Below are positions 7,544 to 10,634 of a DNA stretch of 10,634 bases, in pieces (the stretch's first letter is position 1; the number at the start of each line of letters is the position of its first letter). This DNA comes from an uncultured Bacteroides sp. GTDB taxonomy: Bacteria > Bacteroidota > Bacteroidia > Bacteroidales > Bacteroidaceae. Position numbers and translations under genes: made by a program. The DNA lies in contig CAUHML010000113.1 in assembly GCA_959606905.1 (NCBI GenBank), forward strand, positions 1-10,634, read 5' to 3'. Under the pieces are notes generated by a model. That model saw nothing but the letters and a program-made list of their open reading frames with translations, ran no database searches and was not told where the DNA came from.

Positions 7544-8650
7544 ATGAAACAGTTTATAGCTTTCGTAAAGAAGGAGTTTTACCATATTTTCCGGGATCGG
7601 CGTACGATGCTGATTCTGTTGGGAATGCCTGTCGTGCAGATTATCCTATTCGGCTTCGCTATCAGTACGGAGGTAAAAAATGTCCGGCTTGCTGTTCTCG
7701 ATCCCTCTAATGATGTGGTGACACGGAAAATCATTGATCGGCTGGATGCTAGTGAGTATTTCACTGTCACCAGGCGTTTTCATTCTCCGCGGGAAATGGA
7801 GGCTGCCTTCTTGAAAAATAAAATAGATATGGTGGTTGTCTTTAACGAACATTTTGCCGACGGACTTTATTGCGGTGACGCACGTGTCCAGTTGATTGTG
7901 GATGCAACAGACCCTAATATGTCGACCTCGCAAATCAACTATGCTACGGGCATTGTGTCTGCGGTAGGACAGGAGATGATATCTCCGGGCATATCGTCGT
8001 CGGCTCGTCTGACTCCGGACATAAAGTTACTGTATAACCCGCAAATGAAGAGCGCCTATAACTTTGTTCCGGGAGTAATGGGATTGATTTTGATGTTGAT
8101 TTGCGCAATGATGACTTCTATCTCTATTGTCCGTGAGAAGGAAACAGGCACAATGGAAGTCTTGTTGGTATCGCCTGTCAAACCGCTGTTTATCATTCTG
8201 GCGAAGGCAGTTCCTTATTTTGTATTGTCGTTTGTCAATTTGGTGACGATTCTGTTGCTTTCTGTATTTGTACTGGATGTACCGGTAGTGGGCAGCCTGT
8301 TTTGGTTGGTGGTGGTGTCTTTGCTGTTTATTTTTGTCTCGTTGTCGTTGGGATTGCTGATTTCATCGGTAACACGTACACAAGTGGCGGCTATGCTGGC
8401 TTCCGGCATGATTCTGATGATGCCTACCATGGTGTTGTCCAGTATGATTTTCCCTGTGGAGAGTATGCCGTTGATTCTTCAGTTGATATCGGATATTATT
8501 CCGGCCCGCTGGTATATCCAGGCTGTACGTAAACTGATGATTGAAGGAGTATCGGTTGTACTGGTATTTAAGGAGATTGGCATTTTGTTGTTAATGGCAA
8601 CCGTGCTTATCACTGTCAGCATTAAGAAGTTTAAATATCGATTGGAGTAA
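7544..8650 (+). CDS. ABC-2 type permease, first subunit
   Basis: This 368-residue inner-membrane protein should form the translocation path together with the next gene's product. The layout is that of the ABC-2 (YbhS/YbhR/YhhJ) family: a cytoplasmic N-terminus rich in basic residues, a first membrane helix at about 22-42, a large periplasmic domain (about 43-172), then five hydrophobic segments at about 174-195, 216-244, 252-275, 282-304 and 340-360. The conserved cytoplasmic loop REKETGTMEVLLVSP is at 197-211. ATG at 7544 is preferred over the TTG two codons upstream, which overlaps the ATPase stop codon. The gap from the ATPase gene is 2 bases, so translational coupling is likely. It is related in pattern to the next gene, for example in the (R/S)EKE..GT.E motif, which suggests an old duplication. 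Confidence 0.93.
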   Translation: MKQFIAFVKKEFYHIFRDRRTMLILLGMPVVQIILFGFAISTEVKNVRLAVLDPSNDVVTRKIIDRLDASEYFTVTRRFHSPREMEAAFLKNKIDMVVVFNEHFADGLYCGDARVQLIVDATDPNMSTSQINYATGIVSAVGQEMISPGISSSARLTPDIKLLYNPQMKSAYNFVPGVMGLILMLICAMMTSISIVREKETGTMEVLLVSPVKPLFIILAKAVPYFVLSFVNLVTILLLSVFVLDVPVVGSLFWLVVVSLLFIFVSLSLGLLISSVTRTQVAAMLASGMILMMPTMVLSSMIFPVESMPLILQLISDIIPARWYIQAVRKLMIEGVSVVLVFKEIGILLLMATVLITVSIKKFKYRLE

Positions 8651-8655
8651 CGGTT

Positions 8656-9771
8656 ATGATAAAGTTTCTGATAGAAAAAGAGTTTAAACAGTTGCTTCGC
8701 AACTCGTTTCTACCGAAGTTGATTCTTATTTTTCCTTGTATGATTATGCTGTTGATGCCTTGGGCGGTGAATATGGAGATAAAGAATATTCGGTTGAATA
8801 TAGTTGACAATGACCATTCTGCAGTTTCGCAACGATTGGTGAATAAGATTGCCGCTTCTACTTATTTCCATTTAACGGAGGTCCCGGCTTCGTATGAAGA
8901 AGGATTACGGAATATTGAACTGGGTACGGCGGATATTGTCATGGAGATTCCTAGGCATTTGGAGCGTGACTGGATGAATGGGAGAGATGCGCACATATTA
9001 GTAGCCGCCAACTCGGTGAATGGAACAAAAGGCGGATTAGGCAGTTCTTATCTGACCGCTATTATTAATGGTTATGCGTCCGAATTACGCTCGGAACGTC
9101 CGGAGGCTGTTTCTGTATCCGGAATCATTCCTTCTATCCGTATTGATACGCAAGGGCTGTTTAACCCGAATCTGAATTATAAGCTCTATATGATTCCGGC
9201 ATTAATGGCAATGCTGTTGACATTGATTTGTGGTTTTCTGCCGGCTTTGAATGTGGTCAGTGAGAAAGAAGTCGGGACCATTGAACAGATAAATGTTACT
9301 CCTGTACCTAAATTTACTTTTATTCTTGCTAAACTTTTGCCTTACTGGATTGTAGGTTTTATTGTGTTGACATTATGTTTTGTGTTGGCTTGGCTGCTTT
9401 ATGGGATAGTACCTGTGGGGCATTTTAGTATGATCTATCTCTTGGTGATTTTTTTTGTACTGGTGATGTCCGGTTTTGGGTTGGTTATATCCAACTATTC
9501 AGCGACGATGCAGCAATCTATGTTTGTGATGTTCTTTTTCATGTTGATTCTGATGTTGATGAGCGGACTGTTTACACCGGTTAGCAGTATGCCGGAATGG
9601 GCGCAGGCTATCACTGTATTCAATCCTTTAAAATATTTTATAGAGGCGATGCGTATGGTATATCTGAAAGGAAGCGGCTTGGTCGATTTATTGCCGGAGA
9701 TAGGTATTCTGTCTCTTTTTGCTGTATTCTTCAATAGTTGGGCGGTGATTAGCTATAGGAAAAGCCGGTAA
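8656..9771 (+). CDS. ABC-2 type permease, second subunit
   Basis: This 371-residue inner-membrane protein has the same plan as the preceding gene: a first membrane helix at about 20-39, a periplasmic domain at about 40-175, and later hydrophobic segments at about 177-198, 222-249, 257-279, 286-307 and 344-366. The family loop SEKEVGTIEQINVTP is at 202-216. The late motif NPLKYFIEAMR (323-333) corresponds to the ARWYIQAVR stretch of the first permease. Two different permeases with one double ATPase imply a heterodimeric membrane part. The gap from the previous gene is 5 bases. It is the last gene of the operon; the palindromic array begins 16 bases after its stop. Confidence 0.93.
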   Translation: MIKFLIEKEFKQLLRNSFLPKLILIFPCMIMLLMPWAVNMEIKNIRLNIVDNDHSAVSQRLVNKIAASTYFHLTEVPASYEEGLRNIELGTADIVMEIPRHLERDWMNGRDAHILVAANSVNGTKGGLGSSYLTAIINGYASELRSERPEAVSVSGIIPSIRIDTQGLFNPNLNYKLYMIPALMAMLLTLICGFLPALNVVSEKEVGTIEQINVTPVPKFTFILAKLLPYWIVGFIVLTLCFVLAWLLYGIVPVGHFSMIYLLVIFFVLVMSGFGLVISNYSATMQQSMFVMFFFMLILMLMSGLFTPVSSMPEWAQAITVFNPLKYFIEAMRMVYLKGSGLVDLLPEIGILSLFAVFFNSWAVISYRKSR

Positions 9772-9787
9772 ACGGTAGGTTGAATTT

Positions 9788-9880
9788 GTTTCAAAGCATG
9801 AAACACTTTGTTTCACTATGGGAAACACTTCGTTTCTCGGTGAGAAACATTTTGTTTCCCGTAAGGAAACACATTGTTTC
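9788..9880. repeat. 22-base-period array of alternating GTTTC/GAAAC arms
   Basis: GTTTC starts at 9788, 9810, 9832, 9854 and 9876, an exact 22-base period. In each of the four full units, GAAAC follows after 7 bases (9800, 9822, 9844, 9866) and then 5 bases lead to the next GTTTC. The 5-base spacer is conserved (ACTTT, ACTTC, ATTTT, ACATT), giving near-palindromic 15-mers such as GAAACACTTTGTTTC. The 7-base spacer varies freely (AAAGCAT, ACTATGG, TCGGTGA, CCGTAAG). The array fills the gap between two convergent genes. The period is not a multiple of 3, so it is not a coding repeat. Its function is unknown; possibilities are stacked hairpins for RNA 3' ends or repeated protein-binding sites. 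Confidence 0.9.
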
Positions 9881-9905
9881 AAGTAGGGTTGAAACAATGT
9901 GTTCC
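9865..9905. terminator. Long hairpin at the end of the array, possible bidirectional terminator
   Basis: AACACATTGTTTCAA (9868-9882) pairs perfectly with TTGAAACAATGTGTT (9889-9903), a 15-base stem with 6-base loop GTAGGG. GG (9865-9866) and CC (9904-9905) extend it past one unpaired A (9867). It lies between the ends of the permease gene (9771) and the minus-strand editing gene (9946). Neither strand shows a T run after it, so an intrinsic terminator role is inferred from position and strength only. Confidence 0.55.
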
Positions 9906-9945
9906 AAATCCGTTTGAAACTCTTTGCATAAACTGTGCTTCCCTT

Positions 9946-10413
9946 TTAAACCAGTTTGAATCTTAATCGTAGAGTTTGTCTTGCTTCGTCATAATCATAG
10001 CTAATGATTTTGAAAGTGCCCACTTCGGAGGTATGGGAGACGTGTGCCCCGATACAAGCGCAAGCGTCATAATCTCCTATACGTATGATGCGAAGTGTTT
10101 CGCTGGCATCTTCCGGCAACTTGCTAAGATCTACAATATTTTTTGCCTGTTCGTGTGTCATGAATTCAATTGTTACGGGCAAGTTCTGGTTGATTACTTC
10201 GTTCACCTTATTTTCGATCGCTTGAATTTGTTCCGCTGTCGGAGAAGAGGAAAGAATATAGTCACATTTACTTTTTTTCCTTTCTATATGGGCATTACGT
10301 GAGCGTGGACAACCGAATGTCTTCACCATAGTGGCATTCAATAAATGCTCCGCAGTGTGCATAGGAGGATACTCCTGTTTGTTGTGGTCGTTGAGTTGAA
10401 TTTGTTGTTCCAT
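9946..10413 (-). CDS. AlaX-like aminoacyl-tRNA editing protein
   Basis: This 155-residue cytoplasmic protein has the metal-binding motifs of the editing (second additional) domain shared by alanyl- and threonyl-tRNA synthetases: HTAEH (His19, His23) near the N-terminus and CIGAH (Cys120, His124) towards the C-terminus, equivalent to HxxxH and CxGTH in AlaRS. There is no aminoacylation domain, so it should be a free-standing, trans-acting deacylase of the short AlaX type, which clears wrongly charged tRNA (Ser or Gly on tRNA-Ala is the known AlaX activity). The exact substrate cannot be set from sequence. ATG at 10413 begins MEQQIQLNDH. The stop of an upstream truncated frame is 8 bases before this start. 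No clear promoter for it is seen within the window. Confidence 0.85.
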   Translation of the reverse strand: MEQQIQLNDHNKQEYPPMHTAEHLLNATMVKTFGCPRSRNAHIERKKSKCDYILSSSPTAEQIQAIENKVNEVINQNLPVTIEFMTHEQAKNIVDLSKLPEDASETLRIIRIGDYDACACIGAHVSHTSEVGTFKIISYDYDEARQTLRLRFKLV

Positions 10414-10421
10414 AATTGTTT

Positions 10422-10583
10422 TTATTTTCCGATAATAATCTTGTCTCCTAAAAAATGAGGTTGTTTGTTTATTGCCAAGTCAATAAACATTTTGACTCTT
10501 GCAAATAATTCTCGAATATTAGTTTTCAGTCCTGAATAAGCATTCACGTCTTTGGCGTTGTAACCGATAGCGTTTATTCCGGA
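10422..10583 (-). pseudogene. C-terminal gene remnant, 53 codons, unknown family
   Basis: On the minus strand a frame runs from just after an in-frame TGA (10584-10586) to TAA at 10422-10424. It reads from SGINAIGYNAKDVN to a tail ending HFLGDKIIIGK. The composition is protein-like, with an amphipathic middle (TNIRELFARVKMFIDLAINK, residues 21-40). It has no sensible start near its beginning: the first ATG is codon 32, with a GTG at codon 13. Its stop is 8 bases before the AlaX-like start, as expected for a gene in the same operon. I read it as the 3' end of a gene whose 5' part is lost. I do not recognise the family. A genuine small protein starting at GTG, or chance, remain possible. Confidence 0.42.
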
Positions 10584-10591
10584 TCAATGAA

Positions 10592-10606
10592 TAACCCTGA
10601 GGGTTA
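10592..10606. promoter_or_regulatory. Perfect 15-base palindrome, candidate operator
   Basis: TAACCCT (10592-10598) and AGGGTTA (10600-10606) are perfect 7-base arms around a single G. The palindrome covers the place where the -33 element of the -7 box at 10621 should be, so a dimeric regulator bound here would act directly on that promoter. It is unusually GC-rich compared with its AT-rich flanks. Confidence 0.5.
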
Positions 10607-10620
10607 AATATATAAATTGT

Positions 10621-10628
10621 TATCTTTG
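10621..10628 (+). promoter_or_regulatory. -7 box pointing out of the window
   Basis: TATCTTTG is a perfect TAnnTTTG and is identical to the second box of the export operon (3838-3845). There is no TTG at the -33 distance; the 15-base palindrome lies there instead. Transcription would start at about the last base of the window, so the gene served is not visible. Confidence 0.5.
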
Positions 10629-10634
10629 TCTCCA

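Noticed and set aside
9688..9897. 69-codon open frame on the minus strand across the permease end and the array
   Set aside because: Its apparent protein repeat follows from the DNA array, whose 22-base period changes frame between units. It also overlaps the end of the permease gene and has no family resemblance.
9788..9905. CRISPR-like repeat array
   Set aside because: The conserved parts are only 5 bases, the period is 22 bases, the spacers are 5 and 7 bases, and no cas gene is nearby. This does not fit any CRISPR array.
10502..10509. Possible minus-strand -7 box for the editing gene
   Set aside because: The minus strand reads ATTATTTG, in which both bases of the required TA are wrong, and it lies inside the protein-like remnant.

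Overview
The window looks like chromosomal DNA from a gut Bacteroides or a close Bacteroidales relative. The evidence is the AT-rich intergenic DNA, several matches to the Bacteroidales -7 promoter box TAnnTTTG, mostly weak Shine-Dalgarno sequences, a tRNA with no encoded CCA, and protein sequences of Bacteroides type. No phage, transposase, CRISPR or capsule cluster is visible.

Left part (1-2810). The 3' part of tRNA-Asp(GTC) ends at 50 and is followed by a clear intrinsic terminator. About 270 bases of AT-rich non-coding DNA follow, with small repeats. fabH (418-1422, minus) has a recognisable promoter and a hairpin after its stop. A divergent gene, 1764-2810 plus, encodes mannose-1-phosphate guanylyltransferase (GDP-mannose synthesis).

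Central part (2815-9771). This is one complete export system. An AraC-family regulator (2815-3714, minus) is divergent from a five-gene operon on the plus strand: a TolC-type outer-membrane channel (3871-5136), an HlyD-type lipoprotein adaptor (5154-6053), a single-chain double ABC ATPase (6072-7541) and two ABC-2 permeases (7544-8650 and 8656-9771). Gaps inside the operon are 17, 18, 2 and 5 bases. Together the products can form an ATP-driven tripartite pump from cytoplasm to outside, of the YbhGFSR/YhiI-RbbA-YhhJ type, with its own outer-membrane channel and probable regulator. The substrate is not readable from sequence. The two ATPase halves are unequal: the Q-loop and H-loop residues lost from half 1 and the altered signature of half 2 fall in the same predicted ATP site.

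Right part (9772-10634). Between the operon and the convergent gene after it lies a striking array with an exact 22-base period. It alternates GTTTC and GAAAC arms with variable spacers and ends in a long hairpin. Next comes a short AlaX-like tRNA-editing protein (9946-10413, minus). Eight bases upstream of its start is the stop of a 53-codon open frame (10422-10583, minus) that reads like the C-terminal end of a protein whose 5' part is missing. The right edge carries a perfect 15-base palindrome followed by a consensus -7 box pointing out of the window.

The most unusual items are the 22-base palindromic array with its hairpin, the asymmetric fused ATPase, and the truncated frame beside the palindrome-promoter at the right edge.
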